Origin: Methanothrix sp.
GTDB taxonomy: Archaea; Halobacteriota; Methanosarcinia; Methanotrichales; Methanotrichaceae
Length of the DNA stretch: 14,337 nt
Assembly (NCBI GenBank): GCA_028708055.1
Contig: JAQVZT010000025.1
Span: 1,416-15,752 of the forward strand
Direction: 5' to 3'
Shown piece by piece: positions 1-7,115 of the stretch. Under the pieces are notes generated by a model. It was not told where the DNA came from. It was given only the letters and a program-made list of their open reading frames with translations, and did not search any database. Position 1 is the stretch's first letter, and the number at the start of each line of letters is the position of its first letter. A program made the position numbers and the translations under genes.

Positions 1-290
1 GCCGCCTGGGGCATGGTGGCATCGGGAAATATGGTAAGGGGCTTCTCGGTCATTACCACATGGATGGGTATCTTGTCGATGGGCCTCCTGCGCCAATCCG
101 GAGCGGCCTGGTTCAGCCTGTTAGTGATATCATACTTGGTGACAATGCCCACCAGCTTGCCTTCGTCCATCACAGGCAATCTGCCGATGGAGTGCTTGAA
201 CATCAGATTCCTGGCCCTCTGAATGTTCTCATTTCGCTCGATGACGTAAATGGGAGCACTCATATAGTCTTTGACTTTTTTTATTATCAT
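1..290 (-). CDS. CBS-domain protein, partial (C-terminus outside window)
   Basis: The minus strand reads open from an ATG at 290 to the window edge, giving about 96 residues. The product starts MIIKKVKDYMSAPIYV and contains one full CBS module (about residues 5-60, with GRLPVMDEGKLVGIVTKYDI, the typical beta-alpha-beta end of a CBS repeat). After a short linker a second module begins (IHVVMTEKPLTIFPDAT). CBS pairs bind adenosyl ligands such as AMP, ATP or SAM and usually act as sensors; the ligand here cannot be told. The ATG overlaps the stop codon of the upstream CBS gene by four bases (ATGA), so the two are translationally coupled in one operon. The total number of CBS modules is unknown because the gene is cut by the window. 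Confidence 0.85.
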   Translation of the reverse strand, partial: MIIKKVKDYMSAPIYVIERNENIQRARNLMFKHSIGRLPVMDEGKLVGIVTKYDITNRLNQAAPDWRRRPIDKIPIHVVMTEKPLTIFPDATMPQA

Positions 291-1264
291 GCTAGAATTC
301 CTCTGTTCTCGGCTAATGCCCTCACATAGTCTCTTTCTGTCAGAATGCCTGCCAGTGATCCTTTGTCCATGACGAGCAGAGATCCTACCTCATTGTCCAT
401 CATCTTCCTGGCGGCGTTGCCCAGGTCGGTCTTCATTTCCGTTGCAAGCAGGCCTCTCTTGATCAGGCTCTTGATGGGCTGGTTCATCACCTCGCCGATG
501 TCGCCGGTAACCACCTTTTGGAAAGCATCTCCGCTGCCCATATATTTCATGATATCCGATGCCGTGACCATGCCCATGAGGACTCCGTCCTGAACTATCG
601 GCATGCGGCGGAATCCTTTCTGGATGATCATTCTGGTCATCTTCTCAATGGTGGTTTGAGCCGGTGCGGTAACCACATGTTGGCTCATGAAGGCTTCTGC
701 GGAAAGGCCCGTCTCAAGGCCCCGGCAGAAGCGCACAAAATCCTCTTCTGTAATTATGGCCTTGATGCGGATATCCTCATCGCAAATGGGAAGTCCTCCC
801 ACGTTCCTCTCATACATCAGCTTCAGGACGTCGTTCAGGCTGTTTTTATCGTTGGCGTAGGTAAGGCGGGTGCTCATGATCTCCGTGATATCGGCATTTA
901 TCGCGGTGAAGATGTTTCCGCCATATTTCTCTCGCAGGAGGTTATGCCGCAGTCCTCCGCCCAGAAAGTCCACCACATCGACAGAGGTCACAAATCCGAT
1001 CAGCCTCTTGGTTCCCGGGTCGGCTATGGGAAGCCGGGAGAAGCCATAGAAGGTCATGGTCTTTATGGCGCTCATGATGGTAGTGGTCGGCGGGACGGTG
1101 ACAACATCAGGCGAGGCTACGCCTACTACATCACTTGCCCGCTTGGCAAGCCGGGAGTCGAATTGTAAAGGTCCTCGATCACCCGACCCAGGGGCTACAG
1201 GCATGCGATCGCTCTTTTGCGGAATCCTTGTTACTTCTTTTCCCGTTGTTGGCCCTTTGCTCAT
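287..1264 (-). CDS. Four-CBS-domain protein
   Basis: A 325-residue soluble protein made almost wholly of four CBS modules, at roughly residues 43-104, 126-182, 190-245 and 258-320. Each ends in the typical pattern of a hydrophobic strand followed by T-x-x-D (for example GFVTSVDVV, AIITEEDFV, GMVTASDIM, GILTERDYV). The first 40 residues are polar and probably disordered. No enzymatic or DNA-binding domain is visible, so a regulatory adenylate-sensing role is an inference from the family. The ATG at 1264 lies two bases after the stop of the upstream CBS gene, and its Shine-Dalgarno GGTGA (1275-1271) is embedded in the last codons of that gene, which points to coupled translation. Confidence 0.88.
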   Translation of the reverse strand: MSKGPTTGKEVTRIPQKSDRMPVAPGSGDRGPLQFDSRLAKRASDVVGVASPDVVTVPPTTTIMSAIKTMTFYGFSRLPIADPGTKRLIGFVTSVDVVDFLGGGLRHNLLREKYGGNIFTAINADITEIMSTRLTYANDKNSLNDVLKLMYERNVGGLPICDEDIRIKAIITEEDFVRFCRGLETGLSAEAFMSQHVVTAPAQTTIEKMTRMIIQKGFRRMPIVQDGVLMGMVTASDIMKYMGSGDAFQKVVTGDIGEVMNQPIKSLIKRGLLATEMKTDLGNAARKMMDNEVGSLLVMDKGSLAGILTERDYVRALAENRGILA

Positions 1265-1266
1265 CT

Positions 1267-2043
1267 CTATTCACCAAGGTAGCTTTTGATCAGATCGTTT
1301 CTGTCCACAATTCCCACGAGCTTTCCTTCCTTTACCACGGACATTCGGCCCACGTCGTGCTTGAGCATCAACTGAATGGCAGCTTTCACACTATCTTCCG
1401 GCTTTACACTGAACAACGGCGAACTCATAAATTTCTCTACAGGCACCTGCATCGAGTCCGCTGGTCTTCTTTCGCTCTCCTTGCCGATCCTGGCAGTTCC
1501 TTTCAACAGATCAAATCTGGTGATCATTCCTATGAGTTTGCCATCCTTTACCACCGGAAGGCCTGTGAAGTCTTTCTCGACCATCAGATCCCAGATCTTG
1601 GTTACATGATCGTCCGGTCGTGTGGTTACGACCTTGTGGGTCATAATGTCAGATACCGGTTTATCCGGCGCTTTATCAATATCGATTTTTTTGAACACAT
1701 CCAGAAGGCTAACAACTCCCTTAAGTGCGGGCTTTTCCTCTGACTCGACAACAGGAAGCAGAGTCTTCCTTTCCTTGAGCATGATCCGGGCGGCATCGAG
1801 GATGTCCATCTGCCCTGTTAGGAAAGGAGCTTTTTCCACAAAGCCCGATACGGTCACATTGGACCTGGTCGATGTCACGCGCAACATATCCTGATTGGTT
1901 ATGATCCCCAGGACCATGCCTTTGCTGTTCACAACCGGCAGTGCGCGCACATGGTTGTCCCGGATTATCTGACGAGCCTTGGTCAGAAAAGTGGAGTCCT
2001 CGACGTATAGAGGATCTCTGGATAAAATATCTTCTACTAGCAT
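1267..2043 (-). CDS. Four-CBS-domain protein
   Basis: A protein of about 258 residues that starts MLVEDILSRDPLYV and carries four CBS modules in tandem. Recognisable module ends are LGIITNQDML, LKGVVSLLDVF, IGMITRFDLL and VGIVDRNDLI. I chose the ATG at 2043 rather than an in-frame TTG at 2067 because GGGGAG lies five bases upstream of it and the CBS fold starts directly after it. It is the second gene of the minus-strand CBS operon and follows the CBS/zinc-ribbon gene after 36 bases. It is a paralogue of its downstream neighbour in architecture, although the sequences have diverged clearly. The function is probably ligand sensing; the partner is unknown. Confidence 0.88.
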   Translation of the reverse strand: MLVEDILSRDPLYVEDSTFLTKARQIIRDNHVRALPVVNSKGMVLGIITNQDMLRVTSTRSNVTVSGFVEKAPFLTGQMDILDAARIMLKERKTLLPVVESEEKPALKGVVSLLDVFKKIDIDKAPDKPVSDIMTHKVVTTRPDDHVTKIWDLMVEKDFTGLPVVKDGKLIGMITRFDLLKGTARIGKESERRPADSMQVPVEKFMSSPLFSVKPEDSVKAAIQLMLKHDVGRMSVVKEGKLVGIVDRNDLIKSYLGE

Positions 2044-2079
2044 TATTACTCCCCTGCGGTCCGGCAATAATGATATTGA

Positions 2080-2634
2080 TTACTTTTTCCCGTCCCTGCA
2101 ACTCCAGCAGAGCAACTCTCCATCCACGTTCAGCAGACTATCTGAGAACTGGCTGCAAACCTCACAGATTCCCCGTGTCAATACCTGAGGCTGTTCGAAA
2201 TGGATGCTCTCTTTGTGCATCTCCATGAGATCGCTTAATACCTCATTCAAACCCAGGGATGAACCCGAGACAAGGTCCGTGTCCGTGATTATGCCCACGA
2301 GCTTTCCCTGGAAGATCACAGGCAGCCGCTTTACTCCGGAATGAAGCATCAGGGCAGCAGCCTCACGCAGGCTGGCATCAGGTTCAATGGAGACCAAAGG
2401 CGCACTCATGACCTCTGCTACCTTCAGGCTTCTGGGGTCGGTTCCCTGGGCCAGGACTTTCTTTACCAAGTCCCTTTCCGTCAGAATGCCGGTAGGCTTG
2501 CTGCCAGATACTATGATCAAGCTGCCCACGTTGGCCGAACTCATCTTCTTGGCAGCGCTCAATATGTCCAGCTCGGCGTAAGCTGTGATCACTGGCCGGG
2601 TCATGATATCTCGCACTGGAATCTCCGTCTCCAT
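2080..2634 (-). CDS. CBS-pair protein with C-terminal zinc ribbon
   Basis: A protein of about 184 residues, starting METEIPVRDIMTRPV. It has two CBS modules (about 5-60 and 70-125; GILTERDLVKKVL and VGIITDTDLV), then a helical linker, then a small C-terminal zinc-ribbon-like element with C157-x2-C160 and C176-x2-C179. The four cysteines can bind one zinc ion or an iron centre. This combination suggests a sensor that couples nucleotide binding to a protein or nucleic-acid contact, but that is inference. The ATG at 2634 begins the conserved part; a longer reading to 2709 adds a hydrophobic stretch that overlaps the likely promoter and is less plausible. It is the first gene of the CBS operon. 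Confidence 0.85.
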   Translation of the reverse strand: METEIPVRDIMTRPVITAYAELDILSAAKKMSSANVGSLIIVSGSKPTGILTERDLVKKVLAQGTDPRSLKVAEVMSAPLVSIEPDASLREAAALMLHSGVKRLPVIFQGKLVGIITDTDLVSGSSLGLNEVLSDLMEMHKESIHFEQPQVLTRGICEVCSQFSDSLLNVDGELLCWSCRDGKK

Positions 2635-2689
2635 TGGCCAATCGTCTCCTATAATTCCATACCTTATCAGAGTGCTAATGATATAAAAG

Positions 2690-2738
2690 GCTACTGCGAT
2701 CCGGTGCAAATTAATGAAATTTATATTATTTTTTCATT
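2690..2738 (-). promoter_or_regulatory. Candidate promoter of the CBS operon
   Basis: The gap between moaB and the first CBS gene holds a strongly A/T-rich block. On the minus strand it reads AAAAAATAATATAAATTTC, which resembles an archaeal BRE/TATA box (around 2721-2735). A start of transcription about 25 bases downstream would give a leader of roughly 60 bases before the ATG at 2634. The call is from base composition and spacing only. Confidence 0.4.
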
Positions 2739-3212
2739 TTATTCCCGTATATGCTCAATTATATGCACTATTTCTTTCAGGATGAGATCCAGCCCCAGAC
2801 GCGCTGCTCCCGGCGATCCTGGCAGGCAGAAGATGGGTCTGCCATGATAGACTCCTGCCGCCGCCCTGGTAAGGATGGCGCGAGTGCCCACCTCCTCCAG
2901 GCTCTTGTAGCGGAAGATTTCGCCAAATCCGGGAAGAGTCTTTTCAAATAGCGGTGAAACTGCTTCCAGTGTAAGGTCTAGGTGCGTCAGGCCAGTGCCA
3001 CCGCAGATGACAATTGCATCGGCATCGCTCTTCTCCACCGCCTCCCGGAGAACAAATCCGTCCGGCAAGAGAGCGTATCGGGCGGTGTATCCTGCGGCTC
3101 TGATCTTGTCCAGGATCACCTTTCCGGAGAGGTCTTCCGCCTGCTCCGGAGAGCTCACCGGTCCGAACTTATTATAGCGGGATGTGCTCGCGACCACTAC
3201 ATCTATGATCAT
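2739..3212 (-). CDS. moaB: Molybdopterin adenylyltransferase (MoaB/MogA family)
   Basis: A 157-residue protein of the MoaB/MogA family, which activates molybdopterin by adenylylation before insertion of molybdenum or tungsten. In methanogens this cofactor serves enzymes such as formylmethanofuran dehydrogenase. Visible family motifs are CGGTGLTHLDLT (residues 70-81, the MPT-binding GGTG loop with the conserved Asp79), LPGFGEIFR (93-101) and LPGSPGAA (130-137). The length matches the usual 160-170. I chose the ATG at 3212 because GAGG lies seven bases upstream and MIIDVVVASTSR is the normal family N-terminus; a longer reading to 3317 overlaps the divergent DUF1786 gene. The His-Leu before Asp79 is a small departure from the usual x-Arg-Asp. 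Confidence 0.88.
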   Translation of the reverse strand: MIIDVVVASTSRYNKFGPVSSPEQAEDLSGKVILDKIRAAGYTARYALLPDGFVLREAVEKSDADAIVICGGTGLTHLDLTLEAVSPLFEKTLPGFGEIFRYKSLEEVGTRAILTRAAAGVYHGRPIFCLPGSPGAARLGLDLILKEIVHIIEHIRE

Positions 3213-3267
3213 GCTATTTCCTCTGTGGCCTAGGATAAAATTTTTCCCGTAAATGAGCTGTAATGGG
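3213..3267. promoter_or_regulatory. Divergent promoter region, moaB / DUF1786
   Basis: The short gap between the divergently oriented genes contains GGATAAAATTTTTCCC (about 3232-3247). It is A/T-rich and nearly self-complementary, so it offers a TATA-like box to both strands. The distance of about 25-30 bases to the ATGs at 3268/3274 would fit a leaderless or nearly leaderless transcript to the right. This is composition-based only. Confidence 0.35.
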
Positions 3268-3273
3268 ATGCTT

Positions 3274-4311
3274 ATGTCGCTCTTGGCAATTGATGTGGGA
3301 GCAGGGACCCAGGACATCCTGCTCTATTCCGATGAGGTGCCGCTGGAAGGCTCGACCAAGATGGTCCTGCCGAGCCAGACTGTGATTGTAGGAAACAGAA
3401 TCAACCGGGCCCGTCTGGCAGGGCGGGATATATTTCTGCGCGGACCGACGATGGGCGGCGGGGCATCATCTGCCGCAGTAAGGTGGCACCTGGCAGCCGG
3501 GCTGAGGGTCTATGCCACTCCTTCGGCAGCGGCAACCATCAATGATAACCTGGAGCGCGTTGCCGCTCTGGGTATTACGATTCAGGAGGACGCGCCAGAG
3601 GATGCTCAGGTTATTGATATGGGCGATATCGACATTGCTGCGCTCGCCCATGCTCTGCAGATCTTCGAAATAGAGATGCCTGTCGATATGGCGGTGGCAG
3701 TTCAGGACCATGGCTTTTCTCCAGAGCGGTCCAATCGTCTCGTTCGCTTTGAGCATCTGACTGCTGCCATCCGCTCCGGCGGGAGGCTGGAGTCTTTCGC
3801 CTACCGGCAGCCTCCGGCGGCCATGACCAGGATGCAGGCGGTGCGGGGGACCCTGGAGAGGGCAGGAATAGAGCCGCTTCTCATGGATACCGGCCCGGCG
3901 GCGATCTTCGGGGCGGCTTTGGATCTGCCGGATGAGTCGCCGGCGCTCATCATCAACTTCGGAAACGGCCATACAGTGGCTGCCATTCTGGCGGATGGCC
4001 GGATCACAGCCATCTTCGAGCACCACACCTCTGAGCTGTCTCCGGAGAAGCTGAGGCAGTTTGTCGATAAGCTGTGCGACGGAACATTAAAGAGCAGTGA
4101 GGTCTTCGAGGATGGAGGCCATGGGGCCTATATAGATAGCGTTCCCGGCAGGATAGGGGCCACGCTCGTCACCGGCCCGCGCAGGCAGGCGTTTCTTGGC
4201 AGCGGCGCCCTGAAGGGGGCAAAGGCGGCGTCTCCCGGCGGGGATATGATGATCACGGGCTGCATTGGCCTGGTCGATGCCTGGAAGAGAAGAGAGGATT
4301 TATGGGGATAG
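3274..4311 (+). CDS. DUF1786 family protein (ASKHA/actin-like ATPase fold)
   Basis: A protein of about 345 residues with the N-terminal LAIDVGAGTQDILLY phosphate-1 motif and a second Gly-rich strand-turn, IINFGNGHT (around 226-234), both typical of ASKHA-superfamily nucleotide-binding folds. This pattern is that of DUF1786, a family found widely in methanogens and often mislabelled as 'pyruvate formate-lyase activating enzyme'; it has no radical-SAM CxxxCxxC motif. Its true role is not known to me. In-frame ATGs exist at 3253, 3268 and 3274. I chose 3274 because MSLLAIDVG matches the expected N-terminus; 3268 is nearly as good. It ends one base before bud32, so the two are probably co-translated. 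Confidence 0.8.
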   Translation: MSLLAIDVGAGTQDILLYSDEVPLEGSTKMVLPSQTVIVGNRINRARLAGRDIFLRGPTMGGGASSAAVRWHLAAGLRVYATPSAAATINDNLERVAALGITIQEDAPEDAQVIDMGDIDIAALAHALQIFEIEMPVDMAVAVQDHGFSPERSNRLVRFEHLTAAIRSGGRLESFAYRQPPAAMTRMQAVRGTLERAGIEPLLMDTGPAAIFGAALDLPDESPALIINFGNGHTVAAILADGRITAIFEHHTSELSPEKLRQFVDKLCDGTLKSSEVFEDGGHGAYIDSVPGRIGATLVTGPRRQAFLGSGALKGAKAASPGGDMMITGCIGLVDAWKRREDLWG

Positions 4312-4312
4312 C

Positions 4313-4885
4313 ATGGAGATAGGCAGAGGAGCAGAAGCGGTCATCACTCTGGAGAATGGAGTAGTCAGGAAGGAGCGTATAGCCAAGAGCTACCGGCAGC
4401 CGGCGCTGGATGAGCGCATCAGGCAAGAGAGGACCATGCGAGAGGCGAGGATCATGTCTGACGCCCGCTGGCATGGAGTTCTCACCCCCATCATCTGCGA
4501 CGTATCTCGCTTTGATCTGAAGATGGAGAGGGTTGTGGGCGAGAAGCTGAAGGATGTGATCGATCAGGAGCTGTCCGAGATGGTGGGGGAGATGGTAGGA
4601 AAGCTGCACAGCGGAGGAATTGTGCATGGAGACCTGACCACCTCCAATATGATACTCACCCGCGGCAGGATCTGTCTCATCGATTTTGGTCTGTCGTTTT
4701 ACGAGAGGACCATAGAGACACAGGGGGTTGACGTTCATGTCTATTTTCAGACCCTGGAGAGCACTCACGACAGACCCCAGGAGCTGATCGAGTCGTTTGT
4801 GGCCGGATATAGCCGCACCTATTCCCAGGCGGAAGCCGTCTTGCAGAGGGTGAGGGAGATCAAGGCGCGAGGCAGGTACCTCTGA
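4313..4885 (+). CDS. bud32: Bud32/PRPK-type KEOPS kinase
   Basis: A 190-residue small atypical protein kinase/ATPase of the Bud32 family, a subunit of the KEOPS complex that makes the tRNA modification t6A together with Kae1. Visible motifs are RGAEA (5-9, the reduced glycine loop), the catalytic lysine region VRKERIAKSYR (K20), the catalytic loop HGDLTTSN (105-112, D107 and N112) and the metal-binding DFG (124-126). The ATG at 4313 is chosen because MEIGRGAEA is the family N-terminus; it follows the DUF1786 stop by one base. Many euryarchaea have a Kae1-Bud32 fusion or adjacent kae1; here bud32 stands alone and the neighbour is DUF1786 instead. Confidence 0.92.
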   Translation: MEIGRGAEAVITLENGVVRKERIAKSYRQPALDERIRQERTMREARIMSDARWHGVLTPIICDVSRFDLKMERVVGEKLKDVIDQELSEMVGEMVGKLHSGGIVHGDLTTSNMILTRGRICLIDFGLSFYERTIETQGVDVHVYFQTLESTHDRPQELIESFVAGYSRTYSQAEAVLQRVREIKARGRYL

Positions 4886-4896
4886 AATCGCCATTG

Positions 4897-4910
4897 AATT
4901 AAATATTAAA
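4897..4910 (+). promoter_or_regulatory. Candidate TATA-like box before alba
   Basis: An A/T-only run (AATTAAATATTAAA) follows shortly after the bud32 stop and could serve as a TATA box for alba, leaving a leader of roughly 100 bases that includes the tandem repeat. The alba ATG is preceded by GGTGAT (5027-5032), five bases away. Confidence 0.35.
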
Positions 4911-4975
4911 TCCATATTGAGTCCATCATCAAATCCGGCATCAAAATCCTCTTCAAACCCCTCACCAAATCCATT
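4905..4975. repeat. Degenerate 12-base tandem repeat
   Basis: About six imperfect units with a 12-base period fill half of the bud32-alba gap. Units are ATTAAATCCATA (4905), an 11-base unit at 4917, ATCAAATCCGGC (4928), ATCAAAATCCTC (4940), TTCAAACCCCTC (4952) and ACCAAATCCATT (4964). The core is CAAATCC. Because the period is divisible by three, the minus strand reads as a Gly-Phe-Asp/Glu-rich peptide, but no gene there is supported. Confidence 0.6.
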
Positions 4976-5037
4976 ATCAGCAACTTTATCTAGGATCTGG
5001 TTGATTACTTTTTGATCAAGTCCCAAGGTGATACCCA

Positions 5038-5307
5038 ATGGCTGAAAATGATGTCGTGTTCGTGGGCAGCAAGCCGGTGATGAATTACGTCCTGGCGGTG
5101 GTGACCCAGTTTCACAACGGCGCTAAGGATGTCAGGATCATGGCCAGGGGCCAGGCGATATCCCGGGCAGTGGATGTGGCAGAGGTTTCCAGGTCTCGAT
5201 TTCTCGCAGATGTCACAGTGAAGAGCATCTCCATTTCCACCGAGGTCCTGAATACCGAGCGTGGAGAGACCAATGTATCAGCTATTGAGATTGTCCTTGG
5301 CAAATGA
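5038..5307 (+). CDS. albA: Alba DNA/RNA-binding chromatin protein
   Basis: An 89-residue protein with the full Alba fold signature: VFVGSKPVMNYVLAVVTQF near the N-terminus, ARGQAISRAVDVAEVSRSRF in the middle, and the closing strand NVSAIEIVLGK. Alba dimers coat double-stranded DNA and also bind RNA in archaea. Of the paired lysines in the loop of the best-known members (GKKP), one is Ser here (S11-K12). The start is set by GGTGAT five bases upstream. purN follows after 24 bases, so the two are probably co-transcribed. Confidence 0.95.
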   Translation: MAENDVVFVGSKPVMNYVLAVVTQFHNGAKDVRIMARGQAISRAVDVAEVSRSRFLADVTVKSISISTEVLNTERGETNVSAIEIVLGK

Positions 5308-5331
5308 GATCATCATCTTGAGAGAAGCAAA

Positions 5332-5949
5332 ATGACAACCACAATAGGCGTTATATCCTCGGGCCGGGGAGAGAATCTGCGCTACATTCTCCAGGCGGAG
5401 CGGAGCGGTCGGCTGCCGGGCCGGGTGGCAGTGGTCCTCGCCGATCAGGCGGATGCCGGTGCTCTTCGGATCGCCGGTGAGTATGCTACCCCAGCGCATT
5501 TTATCGATCCAGCGGGCCTGTCCCGTGAGGAGTACGACAAGAAGCTCATCGCCCTTCTGGAGGCGGAGGGGGTGGAGCTGGTGGTTCTCACTGGCTACAT
5601 GAGGATTCTGTCTCCTTATTTCGTCCGCCATTACCGGGATAGGGTCCTGAATATCCATCCTGCTCTGCTGCCCTCCTTCCGGGGCAAGGATGCCTTTTCT
5701 CAGGCTCTGGATTATGGAGTTCGGTGGACGGGAACGACGGTTCACATTGTGGATGAGGATGTGGATCACGGTCCCATTGTCTACCAGAGGCCGGTGCGCG
5801 TTTTGGAAAGCGACACTCACGATAGCCTTAAGGCCAGAATTCAGAGGGCGGAATACAAAGCCTATCCCAGGGCGATAAAGATGTTTATAGAGGGAAAGCC
5901 CATTGTGCAGGGAAGGACGCTGGTCTGGCGGACTGGTGAGAAAAATTAA
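5332..5949 (+). CDS. purN: Phosphoribosylglycinamide formyltransferase
   Basis: A 205-residue GAR transformylase that transfers a formyl group from a folate-type (or pterin) carrier to glycinamide ribonucleotide in purine synthesis. The N-terminus IGVISSGRGENLRYIL is the phosphate-binding loop. NIHPALLPSFRG supplies N107 and H109, and DVDHGPIV supplies D145, the three catalytic residues, each one position from E. coli PurN (N106, H108, D144). The length is normal. It lies between alba and the HIT gene with small gaps, and no separate promoter is obvious. Confidence 0.95.
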   Translation: MTTTIGVISSGRGENLRYILQAERSGRLPGRVAVVLADQADAGALRIAGEYATPAHFIDPAGLSREEYDKKLIALLEAEGVELVVLTGYMRILSPYFVRHYRDRVLNIHPALLPSFRGKDAFSQALDYGVRWTGTTVHIVDEDVDHGPIVYQRPVRVLESDTHDSLKARIQRAEYKAYPRAIKMFIEGKPIVQGRTLVWRTGEKN

Positions 5950-5960
5950 GGAGAACTGGT

Positions 5961-6461
5961 ATGGAAAATCTATGGGCTCCCTGGAGAATTGATTACATCT
6001 TGAGCGCAAAGCCGAAGGGCTGCATATTCTGCGTTAAGCCCGCGGAGAGCAAGGACGAGGACAATTACATTCTCTACCGGGGAAAATATCATTTCATCAT
6101 CCTCAATGCCTTTCCCTACAACAACGGCCATATGATGGTCGTTCCCTACCGGCATACGGCCAGCTTATCCGGCTGGGCGGCTGAGGAGCAGGAGGAGATG
6201 ATGCAGCTAGCGGATCTCTGCGTGGATCTGCTCAAGAGGACCATGCGCCCGGACGGCTTCAATCTGGGAATAAACATGGGCCTGGTAGGGGGAGCTGGCG
6301 TTGCCGATCACATTCATCTGCACATCGTTCCCCGCTGGAACGGGGATACCAATTTCATGCCTGTGCTCTCTGATACCAGGGTGATATCCGAGGCTTTGGG
6401 GGCTACCTACAGGAAGCTGAAGGAAGCGCTTGCTGAGCTTGAGAAAGAAAAGATGGGATAA
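5961..6461 (+). CDS. HIT-family nucleotide hydrolase/phosphorylase
   Basis: A 166-residue histidine-triad protein. The triad HIHLHIVPRW places histidines at 117, 119 and 121, with the central one being the usual nucleophile. The N-terminus MENLWAPWRIDYI and the following CIFC resemble the Ap4A-phosphorylase/HIT branch typified by Mycobacterium Rv2613c. The exact substrate cannot be read from the sequence; dinucleoside polyphosphates or AMP-linked compounds are likely by family. GGAG seven bases upstream fixes the start. It begins 11 bases after purN and closes the plus-strand housekeeping cluster. Confidence 0.9.
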   Translation: MENLWAPWRIDYILSAKPKGCIFCVKPAESKDEDNYILYRGKYHFIILNAFPYNNGHMMVVPYRHTASLSGWAAEEQEEMMQLADLCVDLLKRTMRPDGFNLGINMGLVGGAGVADHIHLHIVPRWNGDTNFMPVLSDTRVISEALGATYRKLKEALAELEKEKMG

Positions 6462-6507
6462 TAAGACAAAGTTCCAGGCTTATCAAATTCCCTACCCATC
6501 TTCATAT

Positions 6508-6518
6508 CTCTTTTTGTT
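6508..6518 (+). terminator. Oligo-T terminator after HIT gene
   Basis: CTCTTTTTGTT lies about 47 bases after the HIT stop codon. Oligo-T runs end transcription in archaea without a hairpin. It lies just before a palindromic A/T-rich block that probably begins the next transcription unit. Confidence 0.35.
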
Positions 6519-6528
6519 CATTTGAGAA

Positions 6529-6540
6529 GATATTAATATC
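6529..6540. promoter_or_regulatory. Perfect 12-bp palindrome upstream of VOC gene
   Basis: GATATTAATATC is a perfect palindrome in an A/T-rich stretch between the HIT stop and the VOC start. It could be an operator, or a TATA-like element for the VOC gene, which starts 76 bases downstream. A palindrome this short and A/T-rich can also arise by chance. Confidence 0.35.
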
Positions 6541-6616
6541 AATAATTTCCTGTTTAATGCAGACGTCAATTAAAGAAAAGAAAATCAGTAGTTGTCTGAG
6601 GATGGAGGATCTCGGA

Positions 6617-7006
6617 ATGAATATGAAGAACAACGTTGTGGGATGGTTTGAGATACCGGTCATGGATATGGATCGAGCTGTTAGGTTCTACGAAAATGTG
6701 TTTGATCTCAAGCTGAGCCGGCATCAGATTGGCCCCCTGGAGATGGCCTGGTTTCCGATGATCGAGGGTGGGCTGGGGGCAACAGGCTCTCTGGTCAAGA
6801 GCGAGTTTCACACTCCTTCTGATAAGGGAGTGCGGGTCTACTTCACCGCTCATTCCGGGGATGTGGCTATCGAGGCCGGTCGAGTTAAGTCGGTAGGAGG
6901 AAAGGTGCTGATGCCCAAGACGCTCATCACTGAGGATATCGGCTACATGGCGGTAGTCCTGGACTCGGAAGGAAACCAGATTGCGCTGCATTCCCGAAAG
7001 CAGTAG
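6617..7006 (+). CDS. VOC-superfamily (glyoxalase-fold) protein
   Basis: A 129-residue protein with the VOC pattern: VVGWFEIPVMDMDRAVRFYENVFDL at the N-terminus and, at the end of the second half, GYMAVVLDSEGNQIALHS. Members bind a divalent metal at the shared active site and include glyoxalases, dioxygenases and resistance proteins; which one this is cannot be told. I chose ATG 6617 because GGAGG (6604-6608) lies eight bases upstream; a longer frame starting at 6557 adds an unconserved, A/T-rich extension. Its own promoter-like region and a downstream T7 run suggest a single-gene unit. Confidence 0.88.
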   Translation: MNMKNNVVGWFEIPVMDMDRAVRFYENVFDLKLSRHQIGPLEMAWFPMIEGGLGATGSLVKSEFHTPSDKGVRVYFTAHSGDVAIEAGRVKSVGGKVLMPKTLITEDIGYMAVVLDSEGNQIALHSRKQ

Positions 7007-7011
7007 CCACC

Positions 7012-7018
7012 TTTTTTT
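7012..7018 (+). terminator. Oligo-T terminator after VOC gene
   Basis: A run of seven T residues starts five bases after the VOC stop codon, a typical archaeal transcription end. Confidence 0.45.
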
Positions 7019-7115
7019 GTTGAGTGGATCATCCCGCTGCGCCAAAGCTCTTTTCGCCATTTTTCCAGCAAACTCAGAGCCTGCAAAGAGAATGGATTAG
7101 TTTCGCCCCGCTCAG

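Noticed and set aside
518..1168. Long open frame on the plus strand opposite the four-CBS gene
   Set aside because: It is antisense to a clear CBS protein and shows no recognisable motif; its openness follows from codon bias of the real gene.
2341..2847. Plus-strand open frame opposite the CBS/zinc-ribbon gene
   Set aside because: It is antisense to a well-supported gene and crosses its promoter region; no domain is visible.
4253..5038. Open frame on the minus strand opposite bud32, with a protein-like N-terminus rich in Gly-Phe-Asp
   Set aside because: Most of it is antisense to bud32, whose motifs are all present. The protein-like part comes from the 12-base tandem repeat. A decayed gene cannot be excluded, but there is no support for a functional one.
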